From: an uncultured Fibrobacterota bacterium
GTDB taxonomy: Bacteria; Fibrobacterota; Fibrobacteria; Fibrobacterales; Fibrobacteraceae
Assembly: GCA_903876665.1 (NCBI GenBank)
Contig: CAIRAY010000124.1
Location: 42,303 to 106,302, forward strand
DNA length: 64,000 nucleotides
Direction: 5' to 3'
Under the pieces are notes generated by a model that made no database searches, was not told where the DNA came from, and saw nothing but the letters and a program-made list of their open reading frames with translations. A program made the position numbers and the translations under genes. This document shows, in pieces, positions 51,630 to 59,709 of the stretch (its first letter is position 1; each line of letters opens with the position of its first letter).

Positions 51630-52334
51630 TTGGATCTTTCCATTCCTGTTTTTCGCGAAGCCCCGCACGCTTGTCCGTATATTCCGGAGCGCTTATGCTC
51701 CAATATGCGCTTTGTACTTCCCCAGGCCGATCCCTTTTTTATGGATTTGCTTTTGGAACAGGGCTTCCGACATTTTGGGGACAATTTCTTTCGCCCGGCA
51801 TGCCCGGATTGTCAGGCCTGCGTGGGCATCCGCGTGCCCATTTCCACCTTCCGCGCGAATACCAGTCAGCGTCGTTGCCTTAAAAAAAATTCGGACCTGG
51901 TTATCGACTCAGGGCCGGTGATTGTGGATGATGAAAGGCTTGATTTGCTCAATCGTTTTCAGATTGCCCGTTGGATCGACAAGGACTGGGGTTTGATTGA
52001 GTACACTGCCGAACAGTATATGTCCAGCTTCTCCTGGGTGGGTCAAGTCACGCAAGAAGTTACCGTACGCAATGCCGAGGGAACCCTTGTGGCTGTAGGT
52101 ATTGTGGATTTTGCCCAGACGACTGCCAGCGCCACCTACCACTACCACGACCCCCTTGAGGCCCGTCGTGGCCTAGGAACCTGGCTATTGTTAAAAGAGA
52201 TCGATCTTCTCCAGAAAATGCGACTGCAATACCTTTACCTTGGCCTCTGGAATGGGGAATGCAAATCTCTGGATTACAAAAAACGCTATCAGCCCTTTGA
52301 AATGCTATATGCTGATCTTTGGGTTGCTGAATAA
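51630..52334 (+). CDS. arginyl/leucyl-tRNA-protein transferase (Ate1/Bpt-like)
   Basis: 234 residues from the TTG at 51630, which has an AAGGA site seven bases upstream; the TTG at 51612 is an alternative. The N-terminal motif ACPYIPERLCSNM and the cysteine pair in CPDCQACVGIRVPI match the Ate1/Bpt N-end-rule transferases, which add an amino acid from aminoacyl-tRNA to protein N-termini for ClpS/ClpAP-linked degradation. The C-terminal part has YHYHDPLEARRGLGTWLLL and YLYLGLWNGECKSLDYKKRYQPFE, both diagnostic. It converges with ecsC and overlaps it by 30 bp. Amino-acid specificity is not readable. Confidence 0.9.
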   Translation: MDLSIPVFREAPHACPYIPERLCSNMRFVLPQADPFFMDLLLEQGFRHFGDNFFRPACPDCQACVGIRVPISTFRANTSQRRCLKKNSDLVIDSGPVIVDDERLDLLNRFQIARWIDKDWGLIEYTAEQYMSSFSWVGQVTQEVTVRNAEGTLVAVGIVDFAQTTASATYHYHDPLEARRGLGTWLLLKEIDLLQKMRLQYLYLGLWNGECKSLDYKKRYQPFEMLYADLWVAE

Positions 52335-52916
52335 TTCAATGGCAGCCTGACCAACTTTTTTTGTGTCATAGTAGGCGTACCCCCCACAGATCGCGATCCC
52401 GAGGAGCGGAACCATGCGGAGAATCACGCGGCCACTCAGCTTTTCCGCACTACGGGCTCCAACCTTGCGCAACAAGGCCGTCAGAGCTTTTTTCCCAAAT
52501 CCGGACATCAACGCTCTCTGACCTGTTTTCACTAAAAAGTCCCGTGCCACCTGGCTCGCTGCATGCCGGAAAAGGCACCAGGCCATTTCTTCCCGGCCCA
52601 GGAATCCAAATTTTCCGTATGTCGCAGCAATATCGGCAACCAGCTGGGATTGGATGCGCCAAATGTTCACCAGATCGGGGATCAGGGTGAGCAAGGAAAA
52701 GGGCCCCGCCGGAATGGCAAGAGTTCCGCTTTGCCAGGCGGAAGCCACGCAGGCCTTGTGGATCAAAAGTTCTGCTGTATCCCGGGGTTGAGCGGATTCT
52801 TTCAGAATGGAAGCGGGGATGGAAGAAATGACGCCCATGAGAAGGCGTTCCGTCTTTTCCTCGAATAAGCCCTGGACTCCGGACTTGGGAGAAATGGGAA
52901 AGTAATTGGATTTCAT
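52305..52916 (-). CDS. EcsC-family protein
   Basis: 203 residues. The pattern TAELLIHKACVASAWQSGTLAIPAGPFSLLTLIPDLVNIW, followed by QSQLVADIAATYGK and a C-terminal glycine-rich hydrophobic segment (VPLLGIAICGGYAYYDTKKVGQ), matches the EcsC family, named after the Bacillus ecs locus. Function is not established. It is the last gene of a minus-strand run with the 109-residue protein, map and the helicase. Confidence 0.75.
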   Translation of the reverse strand: MKSNYFPISPKSGVQGLFEEKTERLLMGVISSIPASILKESAQPRDTAELLIHKACVASAWQSGTLAIPAGPFSLLTLIPDLVNIWRIQSQLVADIAATYGKFGFLGREEMAWCLFRHAASQVARDFLVKTGQRALMSGFGKKALTALLRKVGARSAEKLSGRVILRMVPLLGIAICGGYAYYDTKKVGQAAIELFSNPKISI

Positions 52917-52924
52917 TGGTCACC

Positions 52925-53254
52925 TCAAAGAATCATCACTATCATCTTACCAAGCGAGCCTTCCAAAGGCAAGCGGAAAGATCCATTCTTTTCGATGATG
53001 AGGGCTGCAAGCTGATGTATCCAAGGTTTGGAGCATTCGACGGAGGAGATCACCACATCCTGGTTTTCTGCGCGGGCTTCGAGGCTGTATTGCAGGGTCG
53101 CCTGAATGGGTTCCGATTCGCCTTTGAGCAGAATCGAAAGGAAAATGCGGTGTGTGCTGGGATCAATCTCGAGGGATTGGACCCGGCCAAAGCGTTGAAC
53201 GAGTTCGCTTTGGTTGGCCGCAGCCCTTATGGCCATTGATCGCAGGGAATCCAC
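52925..53254 (-). CDS. hypothetical 109-residue protein
   Basis: 109 residues, no signal peptide or membrane helix. I do not recognise a family. It lies 3 bp after map and 8 bp before ecsC, so it is almost certainly co-transcribed with them. The alternating pattern in HRIFLSILLKGESEPIQATLQYSLE suggests a small beta-sheet protein. Confidence 0.6.
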   Translation of the reverse strand: MDSLRSMAIRAAANQSELVQRFGRVQSLEIDPSTHRIFLSILLKGESEPIQATLQYSLEARAENQDVVISSVECSKPWIHQLAALIIEKNGSFRLPLEGSLGKMIVMIL

Positions 53255-53257
53255 GGC

Positions 53258-54013
53258 TTAGGTCTTGGTCAGGATTTCGGGACCATTCGAGGTGAGCGCG
53301 ATGGTGTGCTCGAACTGGGCCGAAAGTTTGCCATCGGCGGTGAGGACGGTCCAGCCATCGTTCAGGGTTTTCACCTTCCAGCCGCCTTCGTTGATCATGG
53401 GCTCGATGGTAAAAATCATGCCTTCTTCGAGCAGGGGGCCCGGGCGGTTTTGGCGGTAATGGAGAACCAAAAGGTCTTCATGGAACTGCCGGCCAATGCC
53501 GTGCCCGCAATAGTCGCGGACCACCGAATAGCCATGCTCATCGGCCAAATCTTCAATGGCCAGGCCAATATCGGAAAGCCGTGCCTTGGGGACTGCGCAG
53601 GCCGCGATGCCCACAGCGAGGCATTGACGAGCCACATCGATCAGGTTTTGTGCCGAGGGGGCGATGATTCCAACCGGATAGGTTGCGGAACAATCGCCGT
53701 GATAGCCTTCCAATTGACAGGTGACATCAATATTGATAATGTCGCCTTCTTTGATGATGAATGGCCCGGGAATTCCGTGGGTAACACAGTCGTTCACCGA
53801 GGTGCAGACCGACTTGGGGTAGCCGTGGTAGTTCAAGGGGCTTGGGTAGGCGCCGTTGCGCACCGTATAGTCATGCACAAAGGTGTTGATCTCGTCGGTG
53901 GTGATTCCCGGTTTGACCAGCTCCGCCGAGCGTTCCAGAATTTCAGCGGCCAGGCGGCAGCTGTTGCGCATGAGCTCAAGCTCACGCTTCGATTTGAGGC
54001 GTAGCTTGGCCAT
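53258..54013 (-). CDS. map: methionine aminopeptidase type I
   Basis: 251 residues from the ATG at 54013. It removes the initiator methionine from new proteins. The start reads MAKLRLKSKRELELMRNSC, typical of bacterial map. Metal ligands are visible as the aspartates in INIDVTCQLEGYHGDCSATY, the histidine in DYCGHGIGRQFHEDL, the glutamate in GMIFTIEPMIN and the C-terminal glutamate in SAQFEHTIALT. It overlaps the upstream helicase gene by 32 bp, so translation is probably coupled. Confidence 0.95.
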   Translation of the reverse strand: MAKLRLKSKRELELMRNSCRLAAEILERSAELVKPGITTDEINTFVHDYTVRNGAYPSPLNYHGYPKSVCTSVNDCVTHGIPGPFIIKEGDIINIDVTCQLEGYHGDCSATYPVGIIAPSAQNLIDVARQCLAVGIAACAVPKARLSDIGLAIEDLADEHGYSVVRDYCGHGIGRQFHEDLLVLHYRQNRPGPLLEEGMIFTIEPMINEGGWKVKTLNDGWTVLTADGKLSAQFEHTIALTSNGPEILTKT

Positions 54014-55436
54014 CGGAAACCTTGGGAAGATCGGTAGTTTCGTCGCTCTGTGGGCCAAACCCCATCCAGTAATAGCGGTCCAGCAGGTAGGCGAGCAATT
54101 CCTTTTCTTCGTCGACCGCGGCGAGCTGTTCGACCAGTGGAATGTAGCGCTTGACCCGGTCACGCGCCTTTTGACTCAAGACGCGCTTTTCGCGTTCGAG
54201 TACGGCCACGGTGCGCTGACGCACGCGGCTTCCCAGGGCGTCCTCGTCCAGGGGAAGTTGCTTGAGGAACTGAATTCCGAAATCAGCAGCCGTTTTGTTG
54301 AGCTCGATTTCTTCGACTTGGGTGCAAAGGGTGATGGCAACGCCACTGCGGCCTGCACGGGCCGTGCGACCGGAACGATGCACATAAACTTCATGGTCAT
54401 CGGGGAAGTCATGGATAATGACATGGCTCACATGGCTCACGTCGATTCCGCGGGCAGCGACATCGGTTGCGATGAGGATGTTGAGCTCTTTGTCGCGGAA
54501 GGATTTGAGGATGCGTTCACGCTGTTTTTGTTCGATGTCGCCACTGAGTGCGCCCACCTTGAATCCGTAATTGCGTAGAAACTCTTCCAGGTAGGCCACA
54601 TCGCGCTTCATGTTGCAGAAGATGATGCAACAATCGGGGTTTTCCCATTCCAGAACCTTGACCACCATGGAGTCCTTTTCCATGGCTTCCACCAAATAGT
54701 AGCGGTGCTCCAGGTTGTGGGCAATGACTTGGTCGTAGGAGAGGGAAAGGAATTCTGCGGTCTTGCGCTGGAATTCGCGGGCCAGGCTTCGCACGGTCTG
54801 GGGCATGGTGGCGGAGAAAAGCGTGGTGCAGATTTCTTTGGGCAGGTAGCGGCGGATTTTCTGCATGTCGGGGTAGAAACCCATGGAGAGCATCTCGTCG
54901 GCTTCGTCCAAAATCAAGTCACGCAGGGAGAGGAAGTCCACATTGCCACGTTGCACATGGTCCAGTAGGCGACCCGGTGTAGCAACAATAATATGGACGC
55001 CTTGGCGCAGGGCTTGAAGCTGAGGCTCGTAACTTACGCCTCCGAAAATCGCGACGGAACGGATTCCGGTGCCTTTGGCGAGCTTGACCACCTCGTTGTG
55101 AACTTGAAGCGCGAGTTCGCGGGTAGGAATTAGAATCAAAGCCTGGGGGAAGGCGTGAGAGCGTTCAATTACCTGGATGAGCGGGAGTACGAAGGCTCCG
55201 GTTTTGCCCGAACCGGTTTTGGACTGGATCAGCATGTCGCGCCCGGCCATCATGTAGGGCATGGTTTTGCGCTGGACCGGCATCAGATCGTCCCAACCCA
55301 GGTCTTTGATGGTCGTCTGCAGTTCGGGGCTAAGCTGGCTGAATACGAAATCGTCCAACTTGTTCTGTGGCTCGATGATTTGGGCCGGAGTCAGGAACGG
55401 ATTGTTGGGCGTAATATCTTGTCTAATTTCACTCAT
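53982..55436 (-). CDS. DEAD-box ATP-dependent RNA helicase
   Basis: 484 residues from the ATG at 55436. All core motifs are visible: PVQRKTMPYMMAG (Q motif), SKTGSGKTGAF (I), PTRELALQVH (Ia), TPGRLLDH (Ib), LDEADEML (II), FSATMP (III), IIFCNMKRD (IV), IATDVAARGIDV (V) and HRSGRTARAG (VI). The C-terminal 110 residues are an acidic/basic tail rather than the RNA-binding domain of DbpA, so the exact subfamily is unclear. It lies 25 bp after trmH and overlaps map by 32 bp. Confidence 0.94.
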   Translation of the reverse strand: MSEIRQDITPNNPFLTPAQIIEPQNKLDDFVFSQLSPELQTTIKDLGWDDLMPVQRKTMPYMMAGRDMLIQSKTGSGKTGAFVLPLIQVIERSHAFPQALILIPTRELALQVHNEVVKLAKGTGIRSVAIFGGVSYEPQLQALRQGVHIIVATPGRLLDHVQRGNVDFLSLRDLILDEADEMLSMGFYPDMQKIRRYLPKEICTTLFSATMPQTVRSLAREFQRKTAEFLSLSYDQVIAHNLEHRYYLVEAMEKDSMVVKVLEWENPDCCIIFCNMKRDVAYLEEFLRNYGFKVGALSGDIEQKQRERILKSFRDKELNILIATDVAARGIDVSHVSHVIIHDFPDDHEVYVHRSGRTARAGRSGVAITLCTQVEEIELNKTAADFGIQFLKQLPLDEDALGSRVRQRTVAVLEREKRVLSQKARDRVKRYIPLVEQLAAVDEEKELLAYLLDRYYWMGFGPQSDETTDLPKVSDGQATPQIEA

Positions 55437-55461
55437 GCCGACAAAGGTAGAAAAATGCAGT

Positions 55462-56220
55462 TCACCCCTTGCGGAGTGCGAAGGCCAGGATGGAAAAGGC
55501 CGAGGCGACATTCAGCGAGGCTTTGCGGCCGTGCATGGGGATAAACACTTTGTGGTTGCAGGCAGAGAGTAGTTCAGGCGCGATACCAAGCTCCTCATTT
55601 CCGAGCACAATGAGGCCTTGACCAGGGAACACAAAATCGTGGATGGATTGGGCTCCATCCCCCGTTTCCAAGGCCAGGACGGGGTGTCCGGAATCTTTGT
55701 AGTGCCCAATGCAGTCCAAGGGAGACTCCCAGCGTTTGCAGGAGATCCAGGTCTCTGCGCCCCGGGCTGCGCTTCGTAGGGCCACATGAGTCGGGTCAGG
55801 AGTGTATCCACTGAGATGCACCTGGGAAAGGCCGAAACAATCCACGGTGCGAATTATGGAGCCCACATTGTATGCCGAGCGCAGATTGTGGGCGAGGACG
55901 GACCAACCCAGGGCAGGGGAGCGGGGCTTGAGTTCGTCCCCTGGGTCTTGCTGGAGATACACATCCCTCTCAAGTCCTAGACCCGCCTCCGTTCGCCACT
56001 GCTGGTAAAGATCGAGCAATTGAGGGTGGGTTAGGGATTGTCCTAGCAAATAGCCGGTGCTGGCTGGTCCCAGGTGCCATTGGCAAAGTTGGTTGTATTC
56101 CGAAAGGGCCTGCTTCCAATCGTTGCCCAGCCGAAGCAAGATCACCCGCACCAAGTCGGCAAGTTTCTTGGCCCGATTTTTGGGGGCAAGGGCCAAAAAT
56201 TTGCTTTCAGAAAATCCCAT
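55462..56220 (-). CDS. TrmH/SpoU-family RNA methyltransferase
   Basis: 252 residues from the ATG at 56220. The N-terminal 100 residues are a variable substrate-binding region. The SpoU fold follows, with the three motifs seen as HNLRSAYNVGSIIRTVDCFG, VLGNEELGIAPELLS and IPMHGRKASLNVASAFSILAF, which form the trefoil-knot S-adenosylmethionine site. It methylates a ribose or base in tRNA or rRNA; the target cannot be fixed. It is the first gene of the trmH-helicase-map-ecsC run, downstream of the terminator at 56238-56277. Confidence 0.9.
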   Translation of the reverse strand: MGFSESKFLALAPKNRAKKLADLVRVILLRLGNDWKQALSEYNQLCQWHLGPASTGYLLGQSLTHPQLLDLYQQWRTEAGLGLERDVYLQQDPGDELKPRSPALGWSVLAHNLRSAYNVGSIIRTVDCFGLSQVHLSGYTPDPTHVALRSAARGAETWISCKRWESPLDCIGHYKDSGHPVLALETGDGAQSIHDFVFPGQGLIVLGNEELGIAPELLSACNHKVFIPMHGRKASLNVASAFSILAFALRKG

Positions 56221-56237
56221 GGGCAAAATGTATCAAA

Positions 56238-56277
56238 AAGACAAAAGAAAACCCCGCGAGCAAATGCCGGCGGGGTT
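56238..56277 (-). terminator. terminator of the pentapeptide-repeat gene
   Basis: On the minus strand AACCCCGC pairs with GCGGGGTT around a 12-base loop and is followed by TTTTCTTTTGTCTTTTTG. It lies about 20 bp after the stop of the pentapeptide-repeat gene. Confidence 0.8.
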
Positions 56278-56297
56278 GAAAAGGAAAACGACACGAT

Positions 56298-57608
56298 TTA
56301 GCGCTTAATGAACCCGTTCTTTTTGGGGTTGAATCCCTCTGGGAACTGGGTCTTGGAGTCATAGAGGCATTCTTTGGCCTGGAGCTTCTTCATGGTGGCG
56401 CGGGAAAGGTCAGCACCGGAGAAGTCGACACGTTCCATCTTGGTGTCGGCATCAAATTTGGCATTCTTCAGGTCTGCGTTGATGAAGGTGACAAAAGACA
56501 GCTTGGCGCCGGAGAAGTTTGCGCCCATCATTTGGGCCATGTTGAAGGACGAGCGTTCGATGTTGCCATTGGCCAAGTTGGCTTTGACCAGGTTCGCCTT
56601 GTCAAAATCACACTTATAGATGTAGGCGCCATCAAAAACGGCCTTGTCCATATCGGCACCCTTGAAGCTCACCTTGCTGAGTTCGGCATCGAAGTAGGAA
56701 GTGCCAGGAAGCTTTGTGCCTTCCATGGAAGTTGCAATGACCTGGCTCTTATCGAATACGCAACCCGAGAGGTCGAGTTTATCGAATTTCATGTTCTTCA
56801 GTTTGGATTGGGCAAAGGAAGCCTTTTGCAGGCTGGTCTTGCTCAGGTCAACTTCGTTGAAGTAGGTGAGGGAGAGGTCTGCGCCCTGCAGGTTCACATT
56901 GTCAAAGTCAGCTCCATCAAAAATGGCGCGGGACAGGCCGGCCTTGCTGAAGTTCACGCCCTTCATGGCGACTTTGCTGAAGTCGGCGCGGATTAGATTA
57001 CAGTTGTTGAAATCGGTGTTGACCATGGTGGATTTGGAAAAATCCGCTTCGCCCAGGAGCGAACGGCCAAACTTGGTGTTGGTCAGGTTGGACTTGGAGA
57101 AGTCGGCTCGGGTAAAGTCGACGTCTTCAAGATTGGCGCCCGTGAGGTTGGCTTTGTAAATCTTGCATTCGTCGGAGACTTTGATGGCCTTCATGTTGGC
57201 GCCCACCAGGGATGCCTTGTCAAAACGGGAGTCCAGCAGGGTCGCGCGATACAGATCGGCGGAATCCATGTTGGCTTCGGTAAAAGTAGAGCCACGCATA
57301 TCGGCGCTCTTGATCAGGGCACCCCGCAGTGTGGCCCCTTCAAAATTAGGGTTCTCGAATACAGCGTTCTGGAAATTGGAATGGGAAAGCTCGGCCTTCT
57401 CAAAATCAACATCGGTGCCGGTAGAATGGCCAAAATCGGCGTTCTTGCCGTTGGCTTCCTTGAAATTGAAATTGTCGATCTTTTTGCTACGGAAGGAAAT
57501 GTTGAGGTCTTTCCGTTCGTAGTTCTGAGCCATGCCCATTTGGATGAGTAGCCCGAGGCTAAAGACGGTGGTGATTTTTGGAAGCCGATTTGCGAAGCTA
57601 TGATTCAT
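56298..57608 (-). CDS. secreted pentapeptide-repeat protein
   Basis: 436 residues with a signal peptide ending about residue 28 (LGLLIQMGMAQ). From about residue 40 to 415 nearly the whole protein is made of pentapeptide repeats of the A(D/N)LxX type (for example ANLTGANLEDVDFTRADFSK), more than 60 units, which should form a long right-handed quadrilateral beta-helix. A helical cap follows (KKLQAKECLYDSKTQFPEGF). Most known family members are cytosolic DNA-gyrase mimics; a secreted one of this size more likely has a structural or surface role. It stands alone with its own terminator. Confidence 0.85.
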   Translation of the reverse strand: MNHSFANRLPKITTVFSLGLLIQMGMAQNYERKDLNISFRSKKIDNFNFKEANGKNADFGHSTGTDVDFEKAELSHSNFQNAVFENPNFEGATLRGALIKSADMRGSTFTEANMDSADLYRATLLDSRFDKASLVGANMKAIKVSDECKIYKANLTGANLEDVDFTRADFSKSNLTNTKFGRSLLGEADFSKSTMVNTDFNNCNLIRADFSKVAMKGVNFSKAGLSRAIFDGADFDNVNLQGADLSLTYFNEVDLSKTSLQKASFAQSKLKNMKFDKLDLSGCVFDKSQVIATSMEGTKLPGTSYFDAELSKVSFKGADMDKAVFDGAYIYKCDFDKANLVKANLANGNIERSSFNMAQMMGANFSGAKLSFVTFINADLKNAKFDADTKMERVDFSGADLSRATMKKLQAKECLYDSKTQFPEGFNPKKNGFIKR

Positions 57609-57704
57609 GAAAATTAACCCTTGGTTTCTCAGGTGAAAAACAGTTTTGGTTTAAAATAAATAATGTAAAGGGCGAAAGGGTAAAAAAATGCTAAGTTGCC
57701 CACG

Positions 57705-58904
57705 ATGGATTTTAGACTTCCCCAGCAAGCCGATGTGGCCGTCTGTGGTGCGGGTCCTGCGGGACTGCTCGCAGCATGGCGCCTGGCTCAATCTGGACTT
57801 TCCGTTGCGCTGCTTGACCGGCGGGACCCTTGGCGTGAGCCTGTGTCCTGCGCCGAAGCGGTCCATGCCCAGGGATTATTGAAATGGGCGGGCGAAATTG
57901 ACCCGGCTTGGGTGCGTGGAACCGTCAACGGAGTCGTCTTTGTTTCTCCTAACGGAACCCGAGTCGACTACCTCCAGCCCAATTCCGGCCTCATCCTGGA
58001 CCGCGCCGAGATGCATCGTGGCCTGGCTGAGCGCGCTGTGGCCGCAGGTGTTCAGGTTCACTTCCGCGCCAATGTCCAATCTTTGGAGAGTGTGGGCAGT
58101 TCCTGGGTTGTCCGTGGATTGCTCGATGGAGTTTCGGATTTTTCCTTGACCGTCAGGGCTGTTGTCGATGCCAGTGGGCCCGGTGGAAAGCTGACAAAAG
58201 GCATCCCGGGCCTCGAATCCCTCGAAAACGGCTCTTTTGACTTAGAACCCGCCGTGTTCACCATCCTGGAGGGAATCGAGTTCCCTGGGGACATGATTGA
58301 ATTGGATTTTGGTTCGCGATTATTCCCGGGTGGCTACGGGTGGGTGTTTCCCCGTAGCGACAAGTCTGCCAATGTGGGAATCGTGATTGGCCGGGACCAT
58401 TTGTCCAAAGCATCTCCCCGCAAGCTTTTGCAACAATGGATTTCGGAGCGGTGGCCCAATGTTTCTGTGGGGGCATTTTATGGTGGAGCGATTGCCTGCG
58501 GGCAAAGTCCGCGCGCCCTTGCTGCCAAAGGTGTATTCAAGGCTGGGGATTCCGCAAGCCAAGTCAATCCCATCAGTCGTTCCGGCATTGTCGAGGCGAT
58601 GAAGGGCGGGACTCTGGTGGCCAAAGCCATCGCCGAGTGGCTCAAGGCTCCCACGCCCGAGCAGCGCAAGGCCATCGAATCCAACCTGCTGCAGGACTGG
58701 AATGCCGTTCAGGGCGAAGTCCACGATCGCCTAGGCCGGGCCAAGCCCGCCTTTGGTTCCATTCCCGATCATGTATTTGATAAGGCGGCCCGCCGAATCA
58801 CCAATATTCCCTTGGTAAAGCGGACCTTGCCTCGCATTTTCTTCACCACTCTCCTCGGATCGCCTTCCCTCCTGTGGCGGATGCGTTCCCTCATGGGATT
58901 CTAA
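57705..58904 (+). CDS. geranylgeranyl-reductase-family FAD oxidoreductase
   Basis: 399 residues from the ATG at 57705. The FAD motif VAVCGAGPAGLLAAWRLAQSG is at about residues 11-31. DRRDPWREPVSCAEAVHAQ, VDASGPGG and GGYGWVFPRSDKSANVGIVIG are typical of geranylgeranyl-reductase-like flavoproteins, which saturate isoprenoid chains of lipids, quinones or chlorophyll. A C-terminal GDSASQVNPISRSGIVEAMKGG binds FAD. It could saturate the menaquinone side chain, but no other isoprenoid gene is nearby, so the substrate is open. Confidence 0.85.
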   Translation: MDFRLPQQADVAVCGAGPAGLLAAWRLAQSGLSVALLDRRDPWREPVSCAEAVHAQGLLKWAGEIDPAWVRGTVNGVVFVSPNGTRVDYLQPNSGLILDRAEMHRGLAERAVAAGVQVHFRANVQSLESVGSSWVVRGLLDGVSDFSLTVRAVVDASGPGGKLTKGIPGLESLENGSFDLEPAVFTILEGIEFPGDMIELDFGSRLFPGGYGWVFPRSDKSANVGIVIGRDHLSKASPRKLLQQWISERWPNVSVGAFYGGAIACGQSPRALAAKGVFKAGDSASQVNPISRSGIVEAMKGGTLVAKAIAEWLKAPTPEQRKAIESNLLQDWNAVQGEVHDRLGRAKPAFGSIPDHVFDKAARRITNIPLVKRTLPRIFFTTLLGSPSLLWRMRSLMGF

Positions 58905-59253
58905 ATGAATGAAGGTTCCTTCGCGAAATGAATGATTTGTCCTATTTTCCCATAGGATGGAAAATCATATTGCCCACTGGGGCAGATCGTCGCACAAAAG
59001 GGAGACTATTAGTCTCGATGAGTACTGCTCACCGTCGCATGCCTTGCATGCTCCATTGCGGACCCGGGCTTCCGGGGTTCGCGATCCCCTGTGTTCAATA
59101 TGCTTCCCCATCCCCTTGCCCTTTGTTACGCACCGCGAAGAAACCTTTTGTGGATAAACCACGGCCCATAAACCATTTCATGGTAACGGGCCGTAGACTC
59201 CTTCGTACGTTAGGTTCAGATTATATTTTTCACTCAGAATGGCAAGGAGCCCG
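58905..59253. other. gene-free gap upstream of sufE
   Basis: No gene can be supported. The frame at 58928-59257 lacks family resemblance and a ribosome site. The gap holds the 17-bp string shared with 46332-46348 (58914-58930), an inverted repeat ATTTTCC/GGAAAAT at 58943-58964, a DnaA-box-like TTGTGGATAA at 59148-59157, and a strong hairpin at 59161-59194. Confidence 0.5.
59161..59194. promoter_or_regulatory. two-tier hairpin 60 bp upstream of sufE
   Basis: The outer stem ACGGCCC/GGGCCGT and the inner stem ACCAT/ATGGT close around a TTC loop. There is no T-run, so it is not a normal terminator. It may be an RNA leader element or an operator for sufE. Confidence 0.45.
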
Positions 59254-59700
59254 ATGAAAACGATTGCTGAAAATCAAGCCGAAGTCCGTGCCATTTTTGC
59301 CGCGTTCTCCGATCCGGATGAGAAGTGGAAATGGTTATTGCAGATTGCCCGGGAACATCCCGGCATGGACCCCAAGCTCAAGGACGAAAAATTCCTGGTG
59401 AAGGGATGCGCTGCGCGCATGTTCCTGGTGCCCGAGTTCAAGGACGGGGTTCTTTGGTTGCACATGGACACCGAAGGGGGCGCGGAAAACCCCCTGATTT
59501 CCCGGGGTCTGGGCGCCTTGGCTCTGCGCATTTATAACCAGCAAAAGCCATCAGAGATATTAAAGACCAACAATGGGTTCTTCCAGGACATTGGTCTCAA
59601 TGTGGGCCTTTCGGCCTCGCGCGCCAACGGCTTCGCCTCCCTGCTCAAGCAAATCGGGCTCTATGCCCAGGTATTTGCTCGGCTTGAGACCGCGGGGTAG
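59254..59700 (+). CDS. sufE: SufE-family sulfur acceptor
   Basis: 148 residues from the ATG at 59254, with an AAGGAG site upstream. It accepts persulfide sulfur from the cysteine desulfurase SufS for iron-sulfur cluster assembly. The catalytic cysteine is in FLVKGCAARMFLVPEF, matching the GC-x-S-x-VW motif of SufE with Ala in place of Ser and Met in place of Val. The C-terminal GLSASRANGFASLLKQI is also typical. No sufS, sufB, sufC or sufD is in the window. The abundant iron-sulfur proteins of the 28-34 kb cluster would depend on this pathway. Confidence 0.9.
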   Translation: MKTIAENQAEVRAIFAAFSDPDEKWKWLLQIAREHPGMDPKLKDEKFLVKGCAARMFLVPEFKDGVLWLHMDTEGGAENPLISRGLGALALRIYNQQKPSEILKTNNGFFQDIGLNVGLSASRANGFASLLKQIGLYAQVFARLETAG

Positions 59701-59709
59701 TATTTTGAC

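Noticed and set aside
58928..59257. 109-residue frame between the flavoprotein gene and sufE
   Set aside because: No ribosome site, no recognisable pattern, and it covers palindromic DNA.
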